This document shows positions 26,105-34,052 of a stretch of DNA of 64,000 nt, one piece after another (within the stretch, counting starts at the first letter, position 1; the number at the start of each line of letters is the position of its first letter). Both the position numbers and the translations under genes were made by a program. Origin of the DNA: Ruania suaedae. Lineage in GTDB: Bacteria; Actinomycetota; Actinomycetes; Actinomycetales; Beutenbergiaceae. A model generated the notes under the pieces. The model was given only the letters and a program-made list of their open reading frames with translations, ran no database searches and had not been told where the DNA came from. The DNA is taken from NCBI RefSeq assembly GCF_021049265.1, contig NZ_CP088018.1, positions 3,038,001-3,102,000 of the forward strand. Reading direction: 5' to 3'.

Positions 26105-26710
26105 ATGCGGATGCGTGTGCTGGTGCTGGTCTGGGGCGGGCTGGTGCTCGCGTGGGCGGGCGCGGCCGTCTTCGGGTGGGGCAACGCCGAGACCGGCTCC
26201 GCCGAACCGCTGCTGCAGATCCGCGGGGTCGGCGATCTCGTGCCCCAGGACCTGCAGGCCCAGGTCAGCCCCGAGTACTACCTCGGCGAGGGGCACCTGC
26301 TCGTGCTCATCGCCGTCTCTGCCCTGAGTGTGCTGCTGCCGCTGCGTGCCAAGGCGCTGCGCGTGGTGGCAGGACTGGCGTACCTGGGCGCCGGGGGCTA
26401 CCTCGGCTACACCGCCTGGTCGGGCAATCCCCCGGCCGAGGTCGGCACCGAGGTGGGCTACGGCGTGGCCGCGGCACTCGTGCTCGCCGGCATCCTGTTC
26501 TTCGCCGACCGGCGCGGTGCCGTCGGGGTGGTGGCGGGCCTGGCCGCACTCGCCGGTGCCGTCTGGAACACCCATGCGGTGGTGCAGGTCGCCCTGCCGG
26601 ACCGGCCCGGGCTCGGGGCCATCTGCCTCACGATCGGGTTCGTGCTGGTCGCTGCGGGGGCCTTCGCCACCCTCGGCGAGCGGCGGGCCGGACGCAACCG
26701 ACGGCGCTGA
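26105..26710 (+). CDS. Hypothetical membrane protein
   Basis: A protein of about 201 residues with an N-terminal helix, an extracytoplasmic loop of about 45 residues (acidic, with E-Y-Y-L-G-E-G-H) and four more helices, ending in an Arg-rich tail. No family recognised. The ATG at 26105 is preferred to an upstream TTG because GGAGG sits 6 nt before it. Its stop codon lies within repeat copy C. Confidence 0.65.
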   Translation: MRMRVLVLVWGGLVLAWAGAAVFGWGNAETGSAEPLLQIRGVGDLVPQDLQAQVSPEYYLGEGHLLVLIAVSALSVLLPLRAKALRVVAGLAYLGAGGYLGYTAWSGNPPAEVGTEVGYGVAAALVLAGILFFADRRGAVGVVAGLAALAGAVWNTHAVVQVALPDRPGLGAICLTIGFVLVAAGAFATLGERRAGRNRRR

Positions 26711-26758
26711 CGCGATCCTTGCCATATCTGGCACGGTGAGTTCCTGGAGCGTCAGTTC
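26695..26758. repeat. 64-bp palindromic repeat, copy C
   Basis: Arm CAACCGACG, 14 nt, core CTTGCCATATCTGGCACGG, 13 nt, arm CGTCAGTTC. It spans the junction of two convergent genes. The TGA of the left gene (26708-26710) is in the left spacer and the TCA (TGA on the minus strand) of the right gene (26752-26754) is in the right arm. Confidence 0.85.
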
Positions 26759-27585
26759 GGTTCGGTCTGCCAGGGCGCACGCCGGTGCTGCCTGCGGGCG
26801 AGGATGGCGGCGAGCTCCTGCTGGGTGTGGTCCCAATCCACCCAGACCTGGGTGTAGCTCAACCGGGTCACGCGGTATCCCATGCGCTGCGCCAGCAGGT
26901 CTCGTCGCCGATCGTTCTCGTAGTCCGCGGCGAGACTGTGGTGCTGCCTGCCGTCGACCTCGATGATCCAGGACTGCCCGACGAGCATGTCCACGTGACC
27001 GACCCCCGGGATGCGCGCCTGCTGCCGGAAGTCGACGCCGCGGCCGCGAAGCCACCGGGCGACCCTTGTCTCGGACCCGGACTGGCTGGTCCGGTGGATC
27101 GTCCCGATCTTCCGGCGTCTGGTCTCGTGGAGGTCGCCCAGGATCTCCGGTAGCTCGGAGGGGCGCAGCAGGCGGCGGTCCAGAGCTGACTCCAGCAGTA
27201 TCGCCGCGTGCTCGGCACTCAAGCATCGCGCCGCATGCCTCAGCGACAGGTGTAGGCCGGCGATCGGCTCGCGATCCGGCCAGGCGTCGATGCAGGGCAG
27301 GTGGGTGACGAAGCCCCGCAACGTCCGCCCCCGCCGGGTGTAGGCGTGGGGCTCGGCTGCCCACGGCACCCAGAGGCCGTGCAGGCGAGCTGCGGAGACG
27401 CACGTGAGCCGGCCGCCCGCCGCGAGCGCAGCGACCGCACCGGCATCGGCCGCTGCGGTCGCATACCACCCGCGGGCCACGCGGCGCAGGTCCCCGCGGC
27501 CGCAGAGCGCGCGGATCTGCTTCGGGCCCAGCCCTCGTGCCCGCAGGTCGTCTCGGGAGTAGATGCCGTGGTCTCGCTGGGACAT
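26752..27585 (-). CDS. AbiEi N-terminal domain / DUF559 endonuclease-like protein
   Basis: A protein of 277 residues. The N-terminal winged-helix part (G-I-Y-S-R-D-D-L-R-A-R-G...R-G-W-Y) matches the AbiEi antitoxin N-terminal domain. The C-terminal part has the DUF559/Vsr-like nuclease pattern H-V-D-M...I-I-E-V-D-G-R-Q-H-H-S. Such proteins are common and often multicopy in actinobacteria; roles in defence or DNA repair are proposed but unproven. No AbiEii-type toxin gene is next to it. Its C-terminus (T-E-P-N) is encoded by repeat C. Confidence 0.8.
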   Translation of the reverse strand: MSQRDHGIYSRDDLRARGLGPKQIRALCGRGDLRRVARGWYATAAADAGAVAALAAGGRLTCVSAARLHGLWVPWAAEPHAYTRRGRTLRGFVTHLPCIDAWPDREPIAGLHLSLRHAARCLSAEHAAILLESALDRRLLRPSELPEILGDLHETRRRKIGTIHRTSQSGSETRVARWLRGRGVDFRQQARIPGVGHVDMLVGQSWIIEVDGRQHHSLAADYENDRRRDLLAQRMGYRVTRLSYTQVWVDWDHTQQELAAILARRQHRRAPWQTEPN

Positions 27586-27669
27586 GCGGCCACGGTGGAC
27601 CGGATCACGTGGCCGCGCAGAGACGCCGAGGTGGGACTGTGGACAGACCGACATCGGCCGGCACGGCCC

Positions 27670-27733
27670 GAACTGACGGCTCTGGAGCACGCCGTGACGA
27701 TAGTGGCGCGGGTGCGCCGTGGCGCGTCAGTTG
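27670..27733. repeat. 64-bp palindromic repeat, copy E
   Basis: Arm GAACTGACG, 14 nt, core CGTGACGATAGTGGCGCGG, 13 nt, arm CGTCAGTTG. It has the most diverged core but keeps both outer arms and all spacings. It lies 8 nt after the stop of the 27742-28110 gene and ahead of the AbiEi/DUF559 gene, both leftward. Confidence 0.75.
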
Positions 27734-27741
27734 CGACCCGG

Positions 27742-28110
27742 TCAGGAGTTGGGGTCGCGGAACTTCGCCATCGGGTCCGGGTCACCGAGCTTGTTGATGC
27801 CGAGCCGGCTGGCGTCGCTCACGTCGCCCTGTCCGCTGGTCAGGTGCGTGGTCTCGCCGACCACGTTCTCGCGCGCCCGCGCCAACCGGTTGCGCTGTTC
27901 GCGCAGCAGGCTGAGCAGCCGTGCGGACATCACCAGGGCCCCGATGATGACGACGGCCACCATGGCCGCCACCATCTGACCCGTCGTGATCGCGCCGAAG
28001 ACCATGGCGAGCACGAGGGCCGCGAGCACCGCCCCCTCGATCAGGGCGAAACCGATGAGGAACCGCGTGATCGCTCCGCTCTTGCCGGACTGACCTGGCT
28101 GGTAGCTCAT
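27742..28110 (-). CDS. Small two-helix membrane protein
   Basis: A protein of 122 residues: a short polar head, two membrane helices at about 15-65, then a basic coiled segment (L-R-E-Q-R-N-R-L-A-R-A-R-E-N) and a polar tail. It resembles DUF4229-type actinobacterial proteins in layout, but I cannot confirm the family. ATG at 28110; the longer open frame upstream overlaps the divergent gene's promoter region. Confidence 0.65.
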   Translation of the reverse strand: MSYQPGQSGKSGAITRFLIGFALIEGAVLAALVLAMVFGAITTGQMVAAMVAVVIIGALVMSARLLSLLREQRNRLARARENVVGETTHLTSGQGDVSDASRLGINKLGDPDPMAKFRDPNS

Positions 28111-28162
28111 GGGGGCATTCTTCCACGCGCGCCCGGCGCGCGCGAGGCTACGCTCGGGTTCC

Positions 28163-28612
28163 ATGAGCACCGCAGCCTCCCGCCCGGCGCCCGCGGCGGC
28201 GCGCCTGCGCCATGTGCTCAACTGGCTCAACCTGGCCACTCCCCTGGGCCTGGCCCTCGCTCGCGCCGGTGGTGCCCGGCGGCGGCCCGGCCCGATGCTA
28301 CTGACGCTCGCGGAGGGCTACCGCTGGCCCTTCCCGACCGGCGGAGCATTCACGGTCGGCGATGTGGTGATCACCCGCACCACGGTCGCACACCTGCAGC
28401 GGCGCCACCCGCGCGTGCTGCGGCACGAGGAGATCCACAGCCGCCAGTGGGCCTACTGCCTCGGCCTGCCGTTCCTGCCGCTGTACGGACTGGCGATGGG
28501 CTGGTCCTGGCTGCGCACCGGCGACCGCGCTGCTCGGTGCTTCTTCGAGCGGCAGGCCGGGCTGGCCGACGGCGGCTACCGGGACGTGCCGCTGCGGGCA
28601 CGGCGACCCTGA
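28163..28612 (+). CDS. Small HExxH protein, putative metallopeptidase-like
   Basis: A protein of 149 residues with H-E-E-I-H at 88-92 and F-F-E-R-Q-A at 127-132, the spacing of a minimal zincin in which E129 could be the third zinc ligand. A hydrophobic segment lies between (about 98-115). No signal peptide. ATG at 28163; a longer frame would begin in the divergent gene's leader. Function is a guess from the motif. Confidence 0.7.
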   Translation: MSTAASRPAPAAARLRHVLNWLNLATPLGLALARAGGARRRPGPMLLTLAEGYRWPFPTGGAFTVGDVVITRTTVAHLQRRHPRVLRHEEIHSRQWAYCLGLPFLPLYGLAMGWSWLRTGDRAARCFFERQAGLADGGYRDVPLRARRP

Positions 28613-28640
28613 CCGCGGGTTCGGGCCCGCGGTCAGGGTC
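28605..28640. terminator. 15-bp perfect stem terminator
   Basis: GACCCTGACCGCGGG (28605-28619), a 6-nt loop, then CCCGCGGTCAGGGTC (28626-28640). It lies between the convergent HExxH and heparinase-like genes, and its left arm contains the stop codon of the HExxH gene (28610-28612). No T-run. Confidence 0.75.
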
Positions 28641-28710
28641 ACCGGCACCCCGTCCCCCGGTCCGGTGGCTCCGCTACCTCTCCATGAGGCGGGACCGGGC
28701 CGGGTGATAC

Positions 28711-30597
28711 CTACCGGGGCGGTGAACCCCAGAGCTGGTCGGGCGGGTCCTCCGCCCGGGTGATCCGGAGCACCGCCTCACCTCGTGCGGACGGCGCCAG
28801 GTGCAGTCGGAGCCGCGTCAGTCGCTCCCCCCAGACCTCGCTCATCAGCGGATCCTCGAGCGGCATGTCCTCCAGGTCGGCCCCGGTGACGTCCCCCGAC
28901 CACGCGAGCCTGACCGGGTTCGCGCCCTCGAGCGGGACGATGTCGGCGCGGGTTCCGGTCAGCGTCACCTCACCGGCGAGCATGAGGTGCAGGGCGCTGG
29001 GCCGCTCCGGCATCGCGGCGAACTCCCACCGGTCGGTCAGCAGCACCTCGGATCGCTCCCACCTCGCCTCCCGGTGCCAGTGCCGGAGCAGCGGGACGTC
29101 GTGGACGCGCGCGAGGTCGAGGCCGATCGTGGCCTGCTGCTCGTCGAATGTCATCTCGAGCGCGCGGGCATCCCGACCGGCCTCCTGCTGGTGGCCGGCC
29201 ACGACCGGGACGTTGTGCCACTGGCTCTGCATGGCCCAGAACTCGTACCGCTGCGGACCGAACATCCCGGCCCGGTAAGTCAGGCGACCCGGATCGACCA
29301 GGACGGGGACGCCGTCGGAGGCCACGATGACCGAGCCGACGTCCTGGTGGTTGTGGCCTTCGCCGTTGTGGCCGCCCTTGAGCACGAGGGTGAGCCCCCG
29401 GGCCGAACCGGCCTGCTCACGCACGAGTCCGAGCTGCAGGTCCGGCAGCCAGACCTGCGCCGGCAGTGGCGGCTCGGCGATCACCCGATCTGCCTCGATG
29501 GGCGCATCCAGCGCGCCGATCACGCGGGCCAGGTTCATCGGCCAGTCGGCCGAGATGCCGACGGCGGACCCCCGGCTCCGCGCGTACCGTTCCGCATCGT
29601 CGTCCCCCACCCGGCGCGCCCAGCGCTCCAGCACGTGCCAGGGCACGTTGGTCTGGGGCTGGGCGGAGGAGTCGGCCACGTTCACGTGCCAGGGGCCCCC
29701 GAGGTGCATGCGGTGCGGGAAGGCGACGGTGGCGCCGATGACGGGCAGGCCGGCCGCCGTCAGTGCGCCCGCGGTGACACGCTCGAGCAGGTCCAGCGCC
29801 TCCAGCGCCCGGCCGACGCCCTCCCACCAGTAGCCGTACCCCTCGTCCACGGAGCCATCGGCCGGGATGGTCCGCAGGTACCGGTCCAGCCCGACGACGG
29901 CCTTGGCCACCACCGCGCTGCGGCGTTCGGACGGCACCATCAGCTGGACCGCGGCGGCGATCACGTTGCCGCAGATCCACGGGCACCAGTTGTTCATGTC
30001 CTCGCCGAACCAGGGCCAGTCCTGGTCTAGGAACGGATGGAGCACCCGGGCGCCCGCCTCCGCGCGCATCCGCACCCGCAGCCCCGGGTAGTGCTCGTCG
30101 AGGGCCGGGCCGAGCAGGCGGTCGACCCAGGCCAGCTGGGCGGCGATCTCCCCGGCGCCGAGGTCGAGCCAGGGGTCGATGGGCGGCACGACGGTTCCGG
30201 TGCGCGCCGGGGCGGGATCGTGCGCCACCCAGCACCAGGATGTCTGCTCGCACAGCAGCAGCACCCCGTCGGCCACCTCGTCCAGCAGTGGCACCAGCCG
30301 GTCCGGCGGCGCGGCGGCGGCGCGGACGGCGGCACGGGTGAGCCGGGCCTGGCGGCCACGGACCCGGTCCTCGTGACTGGACCGGTCGCCGTCGCGGGTG
30401 AAGCGGGCGTAGTGGGAGGCCTGCGGGGAGGGCCAGGGCTCGGCCTGCTCCTCTTCGGCGAGGCCGATCAGCTGGTCGAGATCGGGGCCCGGCTCCCACC
30501 GGGCGGGCGCCGGCAGCGCGTCTGCGAGGAGACCGGCCAGCGACGAAGGCGCAGCCCTGTCACCCCAGTGGGTGAGCAGCGGTCCGGGAGAGGTCAC
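28711..30597 (-). CDS. Heparinase II/III-like protein
   Basis: A protein of 628 residues. An alpha-toroid-like N-terminal half (about 1-360, Trp-rich, with E-D-M-N-N-W-C-P-W and E-G-Y-G-Y-W-W) is followed by a heparinase II/III beta-sandwich containing H-N-G-E-G-H-N-H-Q-D-V-G-S, the usual His-rich catalytic/metal segment. These enzymes cleave acidic polysaccharides by beta-elimination. No signal peptide is seen, so it probably acts on imported oligosaccharides in the cytoplasm. It starts with GTG and has no good ribosome site. Confidence 0.85.
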   Translation of the reverse strand: MTSPGPLLTHWGDRAAPSSLAGLLADALPAPARWEPGPDLDQLIGLAEEEQAEPWPSPQASHYARFTRDGDRSSHEDRVRGRQARLTRAAVRAAAAPPDRLVPLLDEVADGVLLLCEQTSWCWVAHDPAPARTGTVVPPIDPWLDLGAGEIAAQLAWVDRLLGPALDEHYPGLRVRMRAEAGARVLHPFLDQDWPWFGEDMNNWCPWICGNVIAAAVQLMVPSERRSAVVAKAVVGLDRYLRTIPADGSVDEGYGYWWEGVGRALEALDLLERVTAGALTAAGLPVIGATVAFPHRMHLGGPWHVNVADSSAQPQTNVPWHVLERWARRVGDDDAERYARSRGSAVGISADWPMNLARVIGALDAPIEADRVIAEPPLPAQVWLPDLQLGLVREQAGSARGLTLVLKGGHNGEGHNHQDVGSVIVASDGVPVLVDPGRLTYRAGMFGPQRYEFWAMQSQWHNVPVVAGHQQEAGRDARALEMTFDEQQATIGLDLARVHDVPLLRHWHREARWERSEVLLTDRWEFAAMPERPSALHLMLAGEVTLTGTRADIVPLEGANPVRLAWSGDVTGADLEDMPLEDPLMSEVWGERLTRLRLHLAPSARGEAVLRITRAEDPPDQLWGSPPR

Positions 30598-30670
30598 CGG
30601 GTCAGCGAATCGCGTCCGCGCAGGGGCGTCAAACCGGTGGCCGGCACCCGCACCGATACCGGCCGCACGC

Positions 30671-31039
30671 TCATCGAGATCGCAGTGCCGTGCGGATCAA
30701 CGGGATCTGCAGCGGCAGCCTGGCCACCGACACCGCGGCCGGCACCCACGCCGAGCCTCCGCGGCGGCGGGCGCGCCGCACCATGTCCAGGCTCATCTGC
30801 ATGTTCGCCGGCCACACGGCCAGCAGCAACGCGGCACTGGCGATACCGGCCGCCGCTCTGGTGCGTGGGTGGAGCAGACCGGCGGCGCAGACCAGCTCGG
30901 CGACGCCCGAGGCCACGACGAGCTGCCGGTCCCAGCGGCGCAGGGGCCCGGGGATGATCGGCTCGAAGGTGGCCGGGCGCACGAGGTGCAGGACGCCGGA
31001 GGCGGCAAAGGGTCCGATGAGCATGAGGTCACGAGGCAC
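30671..31039 (-). CDS. DoxX-like small membrane protein
   Basis: A protein of about 122 residues with four hydrophobic helices and the DoxX-like elements G-V-L-H-L-V-R-P near residue 15 and A-S-G-V-A-E-L-V-C-A near residue 45. Helix 3 ends with W-P-A-N-M-Q-M-S-L-D, typical of small DoxX relatives. The start is either GTG 31039 or ATG 31024. Function unknown. Confidence 0.75.
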   Translation of the reverse strand: MPRDLMLIGPFAASGVLHLVRPATFEPIIPGPLRRWDRQLVVASGVAELVCAAGLLHPRTRAAAGIASAALLLAVWPANMQMSLDMVRRARRRGGSAWVPAAVSVARLPLQIPLIRTALRSR

Positions 31040-31124
31040 GCCCTCAGACTCGCACGGGCCAGCGGCCGGCGCCGCCCGACTCCCTGTGACGCCGCAACGG
31101 TGCCTCCACGCCCGGGGCCAGCTC

Positions 31125-31910
31125 CTACAGCCCTTGCCAGTCCGGCTTGGTCTCGTACGTCTCCCGGTAGTAGTCGGCCAGCTGCAACCGGGCCGCCGCC
31201 GCGGGATCGACCAGCACGGACACGTGCGGGTGGTGCTGCAGCACGGATGCGGGCCACATCGCCGAGACCGGCCCCTCGACCATCTGGTGGATCGCCTCGG
31301 CCTTGTGCCGGCCGGTGGCCACCAGCACGAGGTGACGCGCCGCCTGGATGGTGGCCAGCCCCTGGGTGAGGCAGTGCGTGGGCACCTTCTCGATGTCGTC
31401 GTCGAAGAAGCGGGCGTTGTCCACCCGGGTCTGCCGGGTCAGGGTCTTGATCCGGGTGCGCGAGGCCAGCGAGGATCCCGGCTCGTTGAACGCGATATGG
31501 CCGTCGGTGCCGATCCCGAGAATCTGCAGGTCCACGCCACCAGCAGCCTCGATCGCCGCGTCGTAGTCGGCACACGCCTGCGGGATGTCCGCCGCCAGAC
31601 CGTCCGGGCCCTGCACGGCCCCCTCGGCGAAGTCCACCCGGCCCACCAGCTCGGTCTCGATCACGTTCCGGTAGCGCTGCGGATGGTCGGCAGGAAGACC
31701 CACGTACTCGTCCAGCAGAAAGGCCTTCGCCCGGGCGAAGCTGACCTCGCCACGCTCGTGACGGCGGACCAGCTCGTCGTAGACGGCCAGCGGTGAGGAC
31801 CCGGTCGCCAGGCCGAGCACGGCATCGGGCTTGCGCTGCAGCAGCGCAACGATCGCGTCGGCGACGATGCGCGCACTCTCGGTGGGGCCGGGTTGAATGA
31901 TCAGTTCCAT
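31125..31910 (-). CDS. nagB: Glucosamine-6-phosphate deaminase
   Basis: A protein of 261 residues with the NagB signatures L-G-L-A-T-G-S-S-P (phosphate loop), F-L-L-D-E-Y-V-G and G-I-G-x-D-G-H-I-A-F-N-E-P-G-S. It converts glucosamine-6-phosphate to fructose-6-phosphate and ammonia, feeding amino sugars into glycolysis. The ATG at 31910 begins the homology; the longer frame does not add conserved sequence. nagA is not nearby. The heparinase-like gene 0.5 kb away may serve the same kind of substrate. Confidence 0.96.
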   Translation of the reverse strand: MELIIQPGPTESARIVADAIVALLQRKPDAVLGLATGSSPLAVYDELVRRHERGEVSFARAKAFLLDEYVGLPADHPQRYRNVIETELVGRVDFAEGAVQGPDGLAADIPQACADYDAAIEAAGGVDLQILGIGTDGHIAFNEPGSSLASRTRIKTLTRQTRVDNARFFDDDIEKVPTHCLTQGLATIQAARHLVLVATGRHKAEAIHQMVEGPVSAMWPASVLQHHPHVSVLVDPAAAARLQLADYYRETYETKPDWQGL

Positions 31911-31953
31911 GAGGTCAGTCTCACAGAACCGTCGGGGTCGTGTGGCTCCTGCC

Positions 31954-32226
31954 TCAGTCCTTCCGGCGGCCGGCCACACCCATGAACACACCGAGCAGGA
32001 TGATCGCCGCGACGACCGAGATCGCGAGCCGGATCCAATCGATCCCGCTGGTCTCGTCCACGCCGAGCAGCCCCGCCAGGACGTAGCCGATCAGTGCCCC
32101 GGCGATACCCACGAGGATCGTCCAGAGCACACCGATCGGCTGCTTGCCCGGCTTGAGGAACCGTGCCAGCACACCGATGACGGCACCGAAGACGATCAGA
32201 CCGATGACCTCACCCATGATGTCCAT
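31954..32226 (-). CDS. GlsB/YeaQ/YmgE family membrane protein
   Basis: A protein of about 90 residues with three helices and the family pattern G-x-I-x-G-x-L-A-R-F-L-K-P-G. Members are small stress-linked membrane proteins (transglycosylase-associated protein family). ATG 32226 or 32217 (nine bases later) could be the start. The tail is basic (G-R-R-K-D). Confidence 0.88.
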   Translation of the reverse strand: MDIMGEVIGLIVFGAVIGVLARFLKPGKQPIGVLWTILVGIAGALIGYVLAGLLGVDETSGIDWIRLAISVVAAIILLGVFMGVAGRRKD

Positions 32227-32368
32227 CCGTTCTCTCACCCGCTTCGCGGCGGTGCGCACCCGTGTGCGTGGCGACAGACTCCCACGGCACCTGACCCGCC
32301 GTCCGCGGAACGCGTCCTTGACCTTCTCACCGTGACAACCCGTTGACTCAGCAGCGAGGAGGCACACC

Positions 32369-33025
32369 ATGACCCACCCACCACCCACGGAGTTCGAACG
32401 CGCCCTCGCCGCTCGCGACGCGTCCAGCCGTCTGCGCGCGGCGATGCTCGCCGGGACCTATCCGGCCCCGGAGCAGGTCGACCCCCTGATCGCGCGGTGC
32501 GCGCTCGAGTCCGACTTCTTCGTCCGCGACATGCTCACCTGGGCCCTGACTCGCCACCCCGAGCACCTCACCGTGCCGCGGCTGGTCGCCCGGCTCACCG
32601 ACGCCGGCGCCCAGGCGCGCAGCCAGGCGCTGCACACCCTCTCCAAGATCGGGGCGTCACGGGCGTGGCCGGCCGTGCGCCGGCTGCTCGACGACCCGGT
32701 CGACGAGGTCGCGCGCAGCGCCTGGCGAGCGGCCGCCGTGCTGGCGCCCGCGCTCGAGCGACCGGAGACGCTCGCGCTGCTGGCCGGGCGGCTCGGGCGC
32801 GGGACCCTCGAGACGCAGCAGAGCCTGAGCCGAGCGCTGATCACCCTCGCCGGCTCCGACGAGCACACCCTGTCCGAAGCGCTCCGGGCGGCGCCGGATA
32901 CCCCACAGGCTCGCGAACACGCCGCCGCCACCGAGCAGCTGCGCGCCGATCCGGATTCGGGATTCGCTCTCGCGCACGCAAAGAAGGTGCGGGCCCTGGC
33001 ATCATCGCCGGATGCTGATCGGTGA
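32369..33025 (+). CDS. HEAT-repeat protein
   Basis: A protein of 218 residues, almost all helical. Helical pairs recur about every 30 residues (for example L-V-A-R-L-T-D-A-G-A-Q-A-R-S-Q-A-L and W-P-A-V-R-R-L-L-D-D-P-V-D-E-V-A-R), as in HEAT repeats, so it is a cytoplasmic protein-binding scaffold. ATG behind GAGGAGG. Its last 14 nt overlap the MerR-HEAT gene, so the two are translated together and may form one functional pair. Confidence 0.85.
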   Translation: MTHPPPTEFERALAARDASSRLRAAMLAGTYPAPEQVDPLIARCALESDFFVRDMLTWALTRHPEHLTVPRLVARLTDAGAQARSQALHTLSKIGASRAWPAVRRLLDDPVDEVARSAWRAAAVLAPALERPETLALLAGRLGRGTLETQQSLSRALITLAGSDEHTLSEALRAAPDTPQAREHAAATEQLRADPDSGFALAHAKKVRALASSPDADR

Positions 33026-33995
33026 GGTCGCCCGCCGCTCGGGCGTCAGTGCCCGGATGCTCCGGCACTACGACGCCCTCGGCCTGGTGCGGCCGACCGG
33101 ACGTTCGGCGGCCGGGTACCGGGAGTACTCCGGCGAAGATGTGCGGCGCATCCTGCAGGTGGAGGCGATGCGCTCCCTCGGGCTCTCGCTGCGTCAGGTC
33201 GAGCACGCGCTGGCGCACCCCGGAGCAGCGCCCTCGGACCTGATCGGTGAGCTGATCGAGCAGGCGGAGGGCCGCCTGGTGCGCGAGCAGGAACTGCTCG
33301 CCCGGTTGCGAGCCGTCCAGCACGGGCGCCCGGCCGAGTGGGAGGACGCACTGCGCCTGACCGCCCTGCTCGGTGCACTGACCTCCCACAGCCCTCACCG
33401 GCGGCAGCGGGCCGCACTGGCCGACGGCGGCACACCGGCCACGCTCGCCGGCGCACTGCTCACCGAGACCGAGCTCAACACCGCAGGAGCGATGCGCTGG
33501 GCGCTGGCCCGGTCCGGCCCGCACGCGCACGCCCACCTCGCACCGGGCCTGGAATCCCTCGACGTCGAGGTGCGGCGGCGGGCGGTGCGGGCGCTCGCCG
33601 CCCTACCCGGGGAGACCGCCACACCGCTGCTGGTGCGCGCCCTGACCGACCCCGACCTCACCGCCCGTGGCCAGGCCGCGCTCGCCCTGGGCCCGCGCGG
33701 TGACCGCGCCGCGATTCCCGTGCTCCTCACGCTCGTGCGGGACGGTCCGAACGACGTCGAGGCAGCCGAGGCCCTCGGCCTGCTCGCACGCGACGGCGCG
33801 GCGCAGCAGATCGTCGCCGGGCTGCGGGAGGCCGCCCACGGCGCGGGTGCCGGCACGCGCCGCCGCATCGCCCAGGCCCTCGCCGAGCTCCCCCCGACCG
33901 AGGCCGCCGAGTTGCTGGAGGACCTGGCCCGCGACGACGACCGCTCCGTCTCACTGACCGCCGCCGCCGTGCTCGCCCGGCACGAACGGAACTGA
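33012..33995 (+). CDS. MerR family regulator fused to HEAT repeats
   Basis: A protein of 327 residues. The N-terminal MerR helix-turn-helix (I-G-E-V-A-R-R-S-G-V-S...L-R-H-Y-D-A-L-G-L-V, residues 1-70) and dimerisation coil (to about 105) are followed by some 200 residues of HEAT-like repeats in place of a normal ligand-binding domain. It should bind DNA as a dimer and sense a protein or large ligand through the repeats. It overlaps the upstream HEAT gene. Its stop codon lies in the left arm of repeat D. Confidence 0.88.
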   Translation: MLIGEVARRSGVSARMLRHYDALGLVRPTGRSAAGYREYSGEDVRRILQVEAMRSLGLSLRQVEHALAHPGAAPSDLIGELIEQAEGRLVREQELLARLRAVQHGRPAEWEDALRLTALLGALTSHSPHRRQRAALADGGTPATLAGALLTETELNTAGAMRWALARSGPHAHAHLAPGLESLDVEVRRRAVRALAALPGETATPLLVRALTDPDLTARGQAALALGPRGDRAAIPVLLTLVRDGPNDVEAAEALGLLARDGAAQQIVAGLREAAHGAGAGTRRRIAQALAELPPTEAAELLEDLARDDDRSVSLTAAAVLARHERN

Positions 33996-34052
33996 CGTGC
34001 CTGGAGCGGTCCGCGCCATAGGTGGCACGGACTGCGCCCGGCACGTCAGTTC
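33989..34052. repeat. 64-bp palindromic repeat, copy D
   Basis: Arm GAACTGACG, 14 nt, core CGCGCCATAGGTGGCACGG, 13 nt, arm CGTCAGTTC; the outer arms pair perfectly over 9 bp and the spacers partly pair (TGCC with GGCA). It lies exactly at the junction of two convergent genes, and the arms contain both stop codons (33993-33995 and, on the minus strand, 34048-34046). Confidence 0.88.
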
